From Phyllostachys edulis (taxonomy: Eukaryota > Streptophyta > Magnoliopsida > Poales > Poaceae): 64,000 nucleotides of DNA. Below are positions 21,273 through 31,244 of the stretch, one piece after another. Within the stretch, counting starts at the first letter, position 1; the number at the start of each line of letters is the position of its first letter. The notes beneath the pieces were generated by a model. The model made no database searches and had not been told where the DNA came from. It was given only the letters and a program-made list of their open reading frames with translations. The DNA lies in NCBI GenBank assembly GCA_036346405.1, contig CM070562.1:73737482-73801481 (forward strand), written 5' to 3'. Made by a program: the position numbers and the translations under genes.

Positions 21273-24180
21273 TTTTTTTTTTTTTGATAAAGGGAATTAA
21301 CCCAGTTTTTATGGAAAGCACATAAGGATTCTTACACGACAGTTGAACGCTGGGAACGCCAGCTTACAAAGTAAACTACAGCTTACAAAGCTCAAATCAA
21401 CCAGGAAACTAGGCAGAATCCGAAGAGCAGAAGTCTTTAAACCATTCTTCAAAAGTCTCTAGGAAGTAATCCAGATTTCTACGGTCGACACCTTTGGTGA
21501 GGATCCTCCAATGCTGCAAGCAAGATAAAATTTTGAAAATCACTTCCCTAGGATGCTGAGGAAACATCTTCTCAATCGCCATTTTGTTCCTAACTTGCCA
21601 GAGGATCCAAGCAAATGCTGTAAAACTAAACAGAGTGACATTATAGTTATTAACCCCTTTCTTATCCAGCCAATTAAGTTGGAAGTCATCTAAAGAAGCT
21701 GGTATCCTCTCCCATCTTAACATCTCTTTCACATAAGACCAGGCAAAATTAGCTAAAACGCAGGAGAACAAAATATGGTCGATGCTTTCTTTAACATCAC
21801 AGAGTAAGCAATTCCCACTCCCTTTCCACCCTCTTCTTTTAAGTTGGTCAGGCAGTTTGGACTTTGTCAAGATAGCTTTGCCAAAGAATTTTTTTTTACT
21901 ATTAGAGGAATCTTAATTATTCTTCCACAACCTTTGCAACTTCCTACAATTAACTCCCCCAAACATCACATGTATGTACAAAGACTTAACAGAAAACACC
22001 CCTGATCTCTCAAAACCCCAAGAGACTCTATCCTCAGTCCCATTCGAATCAACCTCCTCAAGACAATCTTTCAGCAGATTCCATTGAATAAACTCCTGTT
22101 CCCCAAAATTTCTAAGAAACTCAATCTTCCATTCATTATCAATAAAACAGCTAGCAACACAAGCATCAGGATATTTACAAAATACTCAAAAAGTTTATCA
22201 AATTGAATATTAAGAGGACAATCACCCATCCAAACATCCTTCCAGAAAGAAATGTTACACCCATTACCAAGCTGAAAAATTGCACCCCAATTAAACAGAG
22301 ATTTCACTTTATGCAAGGATTTCCAAAATTGGGAACCATTCAGAGGATGAGCATCTCTAAAAGATCCCACAGGGAAGTACTTAGCTTTAATAATTCGAAA
22401 CCAAAGCTCATTAGAAGCTGTAAAAATCTTCTAAATCTATTTAGTTAAAAGACAGTCATTCATATTCCTAGTATTAATAACCCCTAGACTTCCAAAATCT
22501 TTAGGTCTGCACACAGTACCCCAACTCACCATGTGATATTTAAATTTATCCCTAGCCCCTCTCCAAAAAAAATCTGGCTCTAACCAAGTCCATTTTTTTG
22601 TGAACCTCCTCAGTAAACCTGTAAAAACCCATAGTGTAGATAGGAAGACTACTCAAACTGTTAATAACCAACACTAATCTACCCCCTGAAGACAACAGAT
22701 TATTTTTCCAATTATCTAATCTTTTACTTAACTTGGTAACAACCTTCTTAGCAGCTCTTTGCTCAACATGTCTTTCACCAATCACAATACCTAAGTAATT
22801 AAGAGGTAAATGGGCTAGTTTGCAATCAAAGATGGCTGCCACTTTAACAACCAATTCATTATCCACCCCCAACACAAACACTTCAATCTTGTGATAATTG
22901 ATTTTCAATCCCGACATCCACTCAAAGCAATGCAATAGAAATTTTAGGTTAAGCATATAATCCTCATCGCAATCTATCATAATCACAGTGTCATCAGCAT
23001 ACTGAAGTAGGGGAACCCCTTCAGGGATCAAATGAGATATCAATCCCCTAATCAAGCCCTGCTCCTGAGCTTTGGTAACAATTGCCGCCAAGGTATCAGC
23101 AGCCAAATTAAAAAGAAGGGGAGACAGAGGGTCACCCTGTCTTAAACTTCTGTAGGTAATGAAATAATGACCAGTCTCTCTATTTACATTAATGCTAACT
23201 TTGCCTCCTCTGATGGAACTCACAGTCATATGAATCCACTTCTCATCAAAACCTTTTCTAACCATCACCTCCTCCAAAAAGCTCCAGTTAATCTTATCAT
23301 AAGCTTTCTCAAAGTCTAGTTTCAGAATCACCCCTTTTCCTTTTGAATGTTTTAACTCATGCACAATCTCATGGAGAGCTACCACTCCATCTAAAATGTT
23401 TCTATTTTTTGATAAAAGCAGACTGACAATTACTTATAATGTTATCAGTAATCACTCCCAACCTGTTAGCCAAAATCTTCGTCAGAATTTTGAAACTGAC
23501 ATTCAACAAGCAAATGGGTCTGTACTGCTTAATAGTGTTAGCTTCTAAAAGTTTGGGAATCAAAGTAAGAACTCCAAAATTCAACCTTTTAGATCTAACA
23601 CCCCCTTAAAAAAATCTCTGACCAGACCCAAGAACTGGTGCTTGATAACCCCCCCAAAACTCTTTATAAAAGACACTAGGAAAGCTATCTGGCCCAGGAG
23701 TAGAGTTTATAGGCAGTTCTTTAATGATATTCCAAACTTCCTCTTCAGTAAAGTCTTTTAGCGAAAAGGCACTGTTCTCCCTAGAAACTCTGTGGTTAGT
23801 ACTCCAAGTATCATGAGATAAGCTAACCCCTTGAGTAAAATCAGATCCAAAGAGGTTTTTATAAAAACCATAAATATGATGTCCGAGTTCAATTTTATCA
23901 GTGATAGTCACCCCTTCATGATCCAGACTAAAAATGTAGTTCTTCCTTCTTGTCCTGTTAGCACAATTATGAAAAAAAGGCAGTATTTGCATCCCCTCGA
24001 GTGATCCAGTTCACTCTACCTCTTTGCTGCCAATGCTTCTCTTCCATATCAAAAACTAATTCCAACTCAGCTTCCAAGAGATATCTTTGAGTCCATTCAT
24101 CTACATTTAGACCCCTTTTGTCAGCGAAAGAGTCTAGAGCTTTGATATGCCCTAGAACCCTTTTCTTCTTTTGCTTGGCG
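21273..24180 (-). mobile_element. 5'-truncated LINE (L1-like) inserted in the kinase pseudogene
   Basis: The plus strand shows a run of about 13 T at 21273-21285, the poly(A) tail of a minus-strand LINE. TTGCAAACC flanks both sides (21264-21272 and 24181-24189), giving a 9-10 bp target duplication. The body encodes the reverse transcriptase part of ORF2 and its C-terminal zinc domain, but the endonuclease and ORF1 are missing, as expected for aborted target-primed reverse transcription. Confidence 0.9.
21409..23992 (-). pseudogene. LINE ORF2 reverse transcriptase, truncated and broken
   Basis: In coding order: 23992-23606 (linker to reverse transcriptase, TPGPDSFPSVFYKEFW), 23584-23402 (fingers, YRPICLLNVSFKI), 23385-22552 (palm and thumb, with LDFEKAYDKINW, RQGDPLSPLLFN and the catalytic YADD), about 22370-22071, and 21870-21409 with the C-terminal zinc-binding region (CLLCDVKESIDHILFSC) typical of plant LINE ORF2. 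The segments are in different frames, so the copy is inactive. The YADD aspartates are intact. Confidence 0.88.
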
Positions 24181-24189
24181 TTGCAAACC

Positions 24190-24308
24190 TCGTTCTTAAT
24201 ATTACGTCCACATCAGTTGGACATTCAATTTCAAATAGCTCCATCGGTTGGACATTCAATTTCAAATAGCTTCATCGGATTGAAGGGAACTATTACAAAT
24301 ATTAAACC
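24190..24308 (+). pseudogene. LRR receptor-like kinase pseudogene, continuation after the LINE
   Basis: Immediately past the second target duplication the sequence encodes TSVGHSISNS and then IGLKGTI, the activation-loop stretch that follows the DFG region in this kinase subfamily. A local direct duplication of about 31 bases (TTGGACATTCAATTTC... at 24216 and 24247) interrupts it. Similarity stops near 24308; the C-terminal kinase lobe is gone. Confidence 0.65.
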
Positions 24309-24924
24309 CGCAACCCAATTCGAGCGAGCACAGCGCTCCCCGGCACCCCGCCCGTGCCTTGCTCTACGGTGGTGTCCACGTCGCCCAGATGCTCTGGACC
24401 GTTCGATTTCCGCTTGGGATCTACATGACTGTCCGATCTCTTGAGCGTGGGCTTTCCAGGCCCCCAAAGGCCCAAACCCTAGTGGCAGCCGCTGCCACGC
24501 CTCTCATTCCGCTCCTCCCTCGCGACTCCCTCTCGCCCCAACTCCCTCGTGACGCCCTCCCCCACCCTGGCCTTCCGCCGCCGCCGCTGTCTCCCTCCAC
24601 CTCTCGCCGTGGCCCGCCGCCTCCTCCCACTCCCCGCGATCCTGTGCCGCCGCGTAGGCGGGTGGATCGCTGTGCCTTGTCCGCGCTGCCGCCGCCACTC
24701 CTTCCCTCCTAGTTCTCCTTTTCCTCACGGAGCCTCGCCGCGTCGGGCCCTCACATGTGGCGGCTGAAGAGGTGGCTACGATATGCTGAATGAAACGAAG
24801 CACCGGCATCGATTTGCAGGAGAGGATGCGCACAACCTGCGAGGCGGCGGTTGTTGCGACCTGCAAATGGAGGTCCGGTGGCCGGCGGCAGCGTTCTCAC
24901 ACTGGCGAATTCAGTGGGCGGTGG
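24309..24924 (+). other. GC-rich orphan stretch, gene-5'-end-like
   Basis: GC-rich sequence with CCCAAAGGCCCAAACCCTAG (a motif common in plant gene leaders) at about 24462, then Pro/Arg-rich open frames on both strands typical of GC-rich DNA. No protein family is recognised. It may be a promoter plus first exon of a lost gene or a captured gene piece. It ends at the Reina-like LTR. Confidence 0.4.
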
Positions 24925-25378
24925 TGTCAGGACCTGAATATTCAGAGATCCGAACATTCAATTTTGGGGATGAAGTTGGTGAGGAAAACGCAAGGGGAAA
25001 GTAACTCTAGGGTTCTAACAGAACTACAACTAGATACTAATGTGTTTCTTTTTCATGCCTTCTCATTACTAGCAGTGGCGGAGCCAGGAACTTAACAATG
25101 GGGGTGCACACTTTAAGGTTAAAAAAAAATCTTGTACGATACATATATAATTTCAAAAGTCAAACACAATTACACAAAAGAGTTCAAAATTAGTTAACAA
25201 TGCAATACAAATAGTTCAAATAAAATCTTACATAAATAAAAGAGTCTTAAATAGCTAATGGAAATCACAATACCACATGACGCGATCTTATTCCTTGGAA
25301 GCACTTGATTATATCATCATCACTAATCTTCGAGAAAATATCTCACTCTATAAAGGTGACTAAACAATCATTCAATAC

Positions 25379-26392
25379 TTAATTGCTCATACTATTTCCC
25401 AACTTGTTATTCACAAGATTCATCGTCGAAAATACTCTTTCAACGCTCGCCGTTGTCACCGGTAGGAGCAATACCAATTTGAAAAGCAAGCACACCAACC
25501 TATAAATATCATGCTTTCTTATTTCAATAAGCTTAGTAGAAAGCTCACCGAGATTCTTTAGGCCCTTAAATTTATCATCGCTTCGTATATCATCAATGAA
25601 GTTATCAAGTTGGAAAGAAAGTCTCATTAAATCCGTGCTTGAAAAATCATTGGGATAAAAGTTGGCAAGGCTAAGCACTTTGTCCTTATCATAAGAAGCA
25701 AATGAATTCAGAGAATTTAAAGCGGATATGCAAACAAGCAACTCCATATTAGCCTTGTCAAACTGATTGTCAAGCTCTTAGAGAACATTATCAATAATGC
25801 CAAGATACACTTCTCTTCTAAAATGATCATCATTTGTTTGTTTTTGGTAAAAATGTGATGATCTTCCATAAGACACATGTCTACCATCCGGCTTAGGAAC
25901 TTTGATGCCATATTTAGTGCAAAATGATGTTACCTTTTTTTGAAGAAATTCTTCTCACCCATCATACCTCATTTGTTGCATTCTATCATTAGCCAAATTA
26001 ACAAGTGCTATAGTATTAATAATATCTTGGTCTCTCTTTTGCAAAGACTGAGACAACTCATCTGTGTATCTAAGTATGACAAGCATCAAGTGTGCATTGA
26101 AAACAAAGTCAAATGACTTAAAGGCTCCCACCATAGCATGTATTTTTGGCCAATCATTTTTATGTGAGGGGTCTTTTCCAAGCTGTATGAGTACTTTGCG
26201 GATTGTTGAATACATACCAATAATATGCAAAATAGTTCTATAATGAGAACCCCAATGAGTGTCATTGGGCCTAGCTAACCCCATCTCTTGATTTAATCCC
26301 CGTCCATTTTCTATCTCACTCAATTCTAATACTTTCAAAACTTCTTGGGTTGAATTGCTGAAATTTGACCAATGTAAATACCAATTACTCAT
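25379..26392 (-). pseudogene. hAT transposase fragments (zinc finger MYM-type 1-like family)
   Basis: 26392-25955 encodes a stretch with TRPNDTHWGSH-like context (seen as ARPNDTHWGSHYRT) from the RNase H-like catalytic region. 25911-25717 is a degraded link. 25747-25379 holds the C-terminal dimerisation region ending VTTASVERVFSTM, a hallmark of hAT dimer domains. The N-terminal zinc finger and part of the catalytic core are missing and the frame is broken at about 25930 and 25750. These proteins cut and paste hAT DNA; this copy cannot. Confidence 0.85.
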
Positions 26393-26430
26393 ACATATAT
26401 AAAGTTCAAAAAAAATTTACACAAATTTTT

Positions 26431-26459
26431 GGGGGTGCCTGTGCACCACAGGCACCCCC
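26431..26459. repeat. Perfect hairpin inside the hAT end
   Basis: GGGGGTGCCTGTG and its exact complement are separated by CAC, a 13-bp stem with a 3-nt loop, 16 bases inside the right TIR. The left end has only a single GGGGGTGCAC. Confidence 0.9.
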
Positions 26460-26771
26460 CCTGCCGCCGCCTATGATTACTAGCATCGCTGGTTATATAA
26501 CCCAGTTTCGACATTGAAAATTATAGCTTGTAAAAGTAACAGCAGAGTTCAGAGATGAAAACGGAAAACGACGATAGTGATGACGTAACAGTAAATACTA
26601 AAGTCCTTCCGATCCGTCCGATCTCCTTACAAGACGCCACCAAACATCCTGGCCTTCCATCTGAGCTTAAGTGAAATCGACAAAGCGTTATGCTAGCCGA
26701 CTTCTTCAGAGCACCTTCCTCGACAGAGAGAATCACCAACTCGAACTTAACTGAAATTTCTGGGACTGACA

Positions 26772-26786
26772 TTCCTCCCCCCTTGA
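26772..26786 (-). other. Polypurine tract of the Reina-like element
   Basis: The minus strand reads CAAGGGGGGAGGAA directly before the LTR start TGTCAG. Confidence 0.85.
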
Positions 26787-26800
26787 AACCATCCTTGTCC

Positions 26801-29800
26801 TCAAGGTACAAAGTTTGGAAAAGTACTTTGGATGAATGCGGTATCCTCCCAAGTAGCATCCTCTGGTCCCAGATTTAGCCATTGTATTAGCCACTATGCA
26901 ACAGACTCATTTCAGCGAGGAACCACTCTTCTAGCTAGAACTGCCACCGGCTCAGTTTTGATCTTGCCATCTTCACCAACCAGTGGTAATCCCCGAATGG
27001 GCATAGCATGAGACCCCAGGTGTTTCTTCAATTGACTCACATGGAAAACCGGGTGAATGGATGTGTGCTCCAGTAATTGCAGTTTATATGCCACGGGTCC
27101 AATTTTCTCCAAAACCCTGAAGGGTCCGTAGAACTTAGATCTGAGCTTCAGGGATCCCCTAATACCAAATGCATTTTGCCTATAAGGTTGTATCTTGATA
27201 TACACCATGTCTCCCACTTGAAGTTGCCTCTCCGATCTAGATCGATCTGCGAAGTGTTTAATCCTCTCCTGAGCTTGGTGCAAATTAGTCTTAAGCTGCT
27301 CCAGCATTTGTGTTCTCTGCTCTACTGTGACTCTAGCCTCTTCAGATACATTACGAGGAAGAGTGAACTCTCCAATTTGAGGAGGATAACCATATAAAGC
27401 TTGGAATGGGGTAATCTTCAAAGAGGTGTGATAGGATGTGTTATACCACCACTCCGCAAGAGTAAACCAACTCATCCATTCTCTTGGTTCTTAAAATGTC
27501 ATACTCCTCAAATAAGACTCTACGCATTGATTCACTCTCTCCATTTGCCCATCCGCTTGTGGATGATAAGCACTACTCAACCGTAGTGATACCTTCATCA
27601 TTCTGAAAATTTCTTGGAACAAATGGCTAGTGAAGATTCGGTCCTGATCAGTCACAATAGTGATTGGCATCCCATGCAGTTTAAATATATTGTCCATGAA
27701 GGTTTGTACTACTTGTTGCACTGGGTATGGATGAGACAAAGGTAGGAAATGTGCATATTTGGTGAATCTATCAACCACCACCAAAATTACCTCCTTGCCT
27801 CTGGACTTAGGTAACCCCTCAATGAAGTCCATACTAATATGAGTCCATGCCATGTCTAGTATCTCTAGTGGATTCAACAATCCTGGGATGTGAATGTGTC
27901 CCGCTTTGGTAATTTGACAAACTAGACATTCAGAAACTAGTTTTTCCACATCCCTTTTGAGCTTAGGCCAATAAAACAGCTTTTTAAGCCTATGATATGA
28001 TGCTCTTCTCCCAGAATGTCCTCCTATCAAAGATGAGTGAAAAGACTCCAGAATTTTAGCCTTACTATCATTCCCATTTCCCACATATATTCTGCCTTTC
28101 TATCTAACTAGTCCTGACTCCATTGCATACTGATTTTCGGCCCCTTCTTGGAACTGATGGTTCCCCAACATTTTCTCATATAAAGGGTCATTAATATAAT
28201 TGCCCTTTACATCCTCCACCCATTCTGGAACAACAGTAGCAATGGCGTGGCAATTCTCTTCTTCCTTCAGAGGATCGGTGTCCCTTCTAGGCAAAGCATC
28301 TGCAGCCAAATTTTCCTTCCCTTTCTTATATTCCACTTTGTAATCAAATTCCAATAACTTGAGAAGTAATTTGTGTTGTATTCCCTCCACCAATCTCTGG
28401 ATTGTTATGAATTTAAGACTCTTCTGATCGGTCTTTATCACCAATTGGTTGCCCAACGGATAGTGTCTCCACTTTCTTAATGCCTCTAATATAGCCATAG
28501 CTTCCTTTTCATAAATAGATTGTGCTACTACTCTTACCCCCAGTGTTTTGCTATAATATGCAATGGGTCTGTCCCCTTGCATCAAGACTACCCCCAATCC
28601 AGTACCGCAAGCATCTGTTTCTAAGATGAAAGGTTTTGAGAAATCAGGCAATGCTAGGACTAGACATGTAGTTATAGATCTTTTCATAGTATCAAAAGCT
28701 ATGGCTTGAGCTTCTTCCCACTTAAAAGAGTCTTTCTTCAAAATGTCAAAGAGCAGTCGACAAATCTTCCCATACCCTCTCACAAATCTTCTATAATATC
28801 CTGTCAACACCAAAAATCCCTTCAACTTGGTAACTGAATTTGGAACCGGCCAATTCATCACATCTGCTATCTTCCTAGGATCTGTAGCCACTATAGACCC
28901 ACTAATCACATGACCCAAGTACCCTATTTCAATCAAAGCGAAACAATGCTTACTCCTTCTTGCACTTAACTGATTCTGCCTTAGTATTTGTAAAGCTTGC
29001 TGTAGATGATCTACATGAACTTCCAAACTCTTACTATACACCAAGATATCATCAAAGAACACAAGGATATATTTCCTCAGCTGGTTACTGAATATTTGAT
29101 TCATGAGAGACTAAAATGTGGCTGGGGTGTTGGTTAGCCCAAAAGGCATGACAGTATACTCATAATGGCCTAAATGAGTCCTGAAAGCTATTTTATGGAT
29201 ATCCTCTTCCCCCATCCTGATTTGATGATACCCCGATCTTAGGTCCAACTTAGAGAAGATGGTTGCCCCATGTAATTCATCTAATAGATCCTCGATGATC
29301 GGCATGGGAAATTTGTTCTTGATTGTCATTGAATTGAGTTGTCGATAATCTACACACAACCTCCAAGAACCATCCTTTTTTCTAACCATTATAGCCAGAG
29401 ATGAGTATGGTCTCACAGTCGTTCTGATCTCTTTAGACTCCTGTAGCTGGCTGATGATGCTCTCCATGGCATCCTTCTGGTGGTGTGGTGTTCAGTACAG
29501 TTTGAGGTTAGGAGGATCTATATTGCCTTTTAAGGGTATAATGGGATCACATTCGCTTTTGGGCGGTAGCCCCTTAGGCTCTTTGAAAACATCAGAATAC
29601 TGTTGTATCAGTTCTTGCACCTCTCCTGGCAGTTCTTGGAGTTTTTGGTTTTCAGATCCTTGAACCCAATTAATTCGGATCATGCATCCTAGCACTTCCT
29701 TTTTCAAAAGATTTTCCAACTTGGTAGCACCTGCTAGGCAATGTTTACCCAGGACAGTATAGTCTTTGAAAGTTACAGTCTTGCCTTCCTTAAACAACGA

Positions 29801-30384
29801 CAATTCTCTAGTTTTCAGATTCAGTCCGATCAGACTGTGATCAAATATCCAGTCTGCCCCAAGGATTGCATCGTAGCTTCCGAGATTTAATAACTGGAAT
29901 GAAGTTGTAAAGTGACAACCTTGTATGTTGTAAGAAACTTCTTCAGTTATTGCCTCTGTGCACAATTCTCCCCCTCTGGCCACTGATACCTTCTGTGCCG
30001 GCTGGTACAACAGTTTGCACTCGCTCCTGACTGTAAATTCATAATCCATGAATGTACTGGTACTACCACTATCCACCAACAGCACTGTTGGTTTACCCCT
30101 AATTACCGTCCTCAACAAAAATGTCGCCAGACCTGATGTTCCTTTCATAGCTTGACTGGATATTACCAGAAGTTGTTCATTTTCCTACCTCTCTTCGGAC
30201 TCCTCAGGACTTCCAGGAGCGGTGATAAATCCCAGCTCTTTTGTCGGGTCACTATCTTTAGCATCTTCGGTCACTTCTTCCTTACCTTGCATCAGAATAG
30301 CATGAAGGGCTTTCTTGACCTTGCATGTCAGATTGTGTCCAGGAACCCATGGCTCATTGTAGTGCCAGCATGTTCTTTTGTTAC
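26801..30384 (-). pseudogene. Reina-like gag-pol, one continuous frame broken only by nonsense codons
   Basis: In order: nucleocapsid zinc knuckle (NEPWVPGH with flanking Cys, about 30390-30340), protease with LVDSGSTSTF (about 30080), reverse transcriptase ([28 protein letters not shown], catalytic FFDD at about 29060), RNase H (about 28650-28300), integrase zinc domain and core (IVTDQDRIF and HPQADGQMER retain the catalytic Asp and Glu), and a chromodomain-like tail (PEDATWEDTAF) ending at a natural stop 26801-26803. All segments share one frame over about 3.58 kb. Seven internal stops interrupt it: 30185, 29492, 29111, 28100, 27491, 26912 and 26894 (lower coordinates), all convertible from CAG, CAA, CGA or TGG by C-to-T or its complement. 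The enzyme set copies and integrates the element; this copy is silenced by point mutation. Confidence 0.9.
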
Positions 30385-30504
30385 TGACAAGGATATAACC
30401 ATCCTTATTTTATTATATATCCATAATTCGTATTATGGGTATTAATTACGTCATATAACTCTTGTGTATACCCCTTAATATTCATAAGGGAGAAGCTGGA
30501 GGTC

Positions 30505-30690
30505 GTAAGTCCTTCTACGACTACCCTGTAGTCGTGAGTCTTCCTATGACTACCCCATAGTTGTAAGCCCTCCTACGACTATCCCATAATCGCAAGCTCT
30601 ACTATGATTGATCCATGGTCGTAGGCTCTCTTACGACCACTAACTGGTCGTAAGTCTTTCTATGACCAGTCCTCAGTCGACAAGATTCAC
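30505..30690 (+). repeat. Tandem GGTCGTAAG / TACGACTA array in the Tat LTR
   Basis: About six degenerate units of 30-33 bases, each with (G)GTCGTAAGYC followed by TCCTACGACTA. Related units recur at 37137-37220 near the other end of the element. Confidence 0.8.
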
Positions 30691-30925
30691 AGATATATGG
30701 GCCTAGTCGATAAAGGAATATCATGTGCCATATCCCAGGAAATGGGTAATCAATTACACTGTATTCTCTGGAATAACAACACGACTTAAACCCCTGTTAT
30801 GATGATAATTGCCTGGCGACATGGGGACATTAAAACCACTGTAATAACTCCTGGTAACAGCTCCACGATCTAGCGCGTTAATGTGAATTTTATTCCGAAA
30901 ATCCAACCGTGCACCCCGTAGATGA

Positions 30926-30932
30926 TATAAAA
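30926..30932 (+). promoter_or_regulatory. TATA box of the Tat LTR
   Basis: TATAAAA in GATGATATAAAAGGC, about 250 bases before the LTR end, a suitable place for the R start. Confidence 0.75.
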
Positions 30933-31179
30933 GGCAAGGATCAGCAGGGCATAGGGAACGGACACAAAAGATAAGAAGCACAATACTCTAGTCTTTGATT
31001 CCATCTTGTAATCCAGCACACTCAATACATACACACAGGAGTAGGGTTCTTATTCTCCCAAGAGAAGGCCCGAACCTGTATAATAATCCCCGTGTCTCCA
31101 TCTCTATGTGATTTCGAGCATAGAGGAACCCCTGAATCAAACAATCTTTACGTAAGTTCGGTTCTAAAACACTAACAGT

Positions 31180-31197
31180 TGGCGCTGACCGTGGGGA
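31180..31197 (+). other. Primer-binding site of the Tat-type element
   Basis: TGGCGCTGACCGTGGGGA lies two bases after the LTR. TGGCGC...GTGGGG primer sites are typical of the Tat/Athila side of gypsy and differ from the initiator-Met site of the other elements here. I do not assign the exact tRNA. Confidence 0.75.
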
Positions 31198-31244
31198 TCT
31201 GCAAGTCATCAGCTTCCCTTTGTCGTTCCGATTCTCATGCTCTC

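Larger units (their letters stand above)
25073..26475 (-). mobile_element. hAT transposon, shortened
   Basis: It is flanked by a perfect 8-bp target duplication ATTACTAG (25065-25072 and 26476-26483). Imperfect terminal inverted repeats: CAGTGGCGGAGCCAGG on the left, CATAGGCGGCGGCAGG read inward from the right. At 1403 bp it is far shorter than an autonomous element and carries only fragments of transposase. Confidence 0.92.
24925..26771 (-). repeat. 3' LTR of the Reina-like element, interrupted by a hAT
   Basis: On the minus strand it starts TGTCAGTCCC at 26771 and ends GGTCCTGACA at 24925, a 6-bp inverted repeat TGTCAG/CTGACA. Removing the hAT at 25073-26475 and one 8-bp duplication leaves about 436 bp. 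The flank at 24920-24924 is GGTGG; its partner is outside the surviving element. Confidence 0.85.
24925..30384 (-). mobile_element. Reina-like Ty3/gypsy element, lacking its 5' end
   Basis: Minus orientation. It has a 3' LTR (24925-26771), a polypurine tract, and gag-pol from the nucleocapsid zinc knuckle to the chromodomain-like tail. It is cut at 30384 by the Tat-type LTR, so the 5' LTR and most of gag are not here. A short LTR and a compact single-frame gag-pol suggest the Reina clade (inference). Confidence 0.85.
30385..31177 (+). repeat. 5' LTR of the Tat-type element
   Basis: It starts TGACAAGGATATAACC and ends AACACTAACA two bases before the primer site, about 793 bp. It contains a tandem array (30505-30690) and a TATA box. 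The start is placed where Reina-like sequence stops and a TG occurs; without the 3' LTR the left edge is uncertain by a few bases. Confidence 0.75.

Noticed and set aside
20049..24308. Functional immune receptor gene
   Set aside because: It has several frameshifts and a stop, no N-terminal repeats, a LINE inside the kinase and no C-terminal lobe.
24359..24866. A possible host gene of 117-120 codons
   Set aside because: Open frames on both strands are Pro/Arg-rich or Gly/Arg-rich with no start context or domain; kept only as an unassigned GC-rich island.
26431..26459. Rho-independent terminator-like hairpin
   Set aside because: Plant nuclear context, no T-run in the right place, and it lies inside a hAT terminal region.
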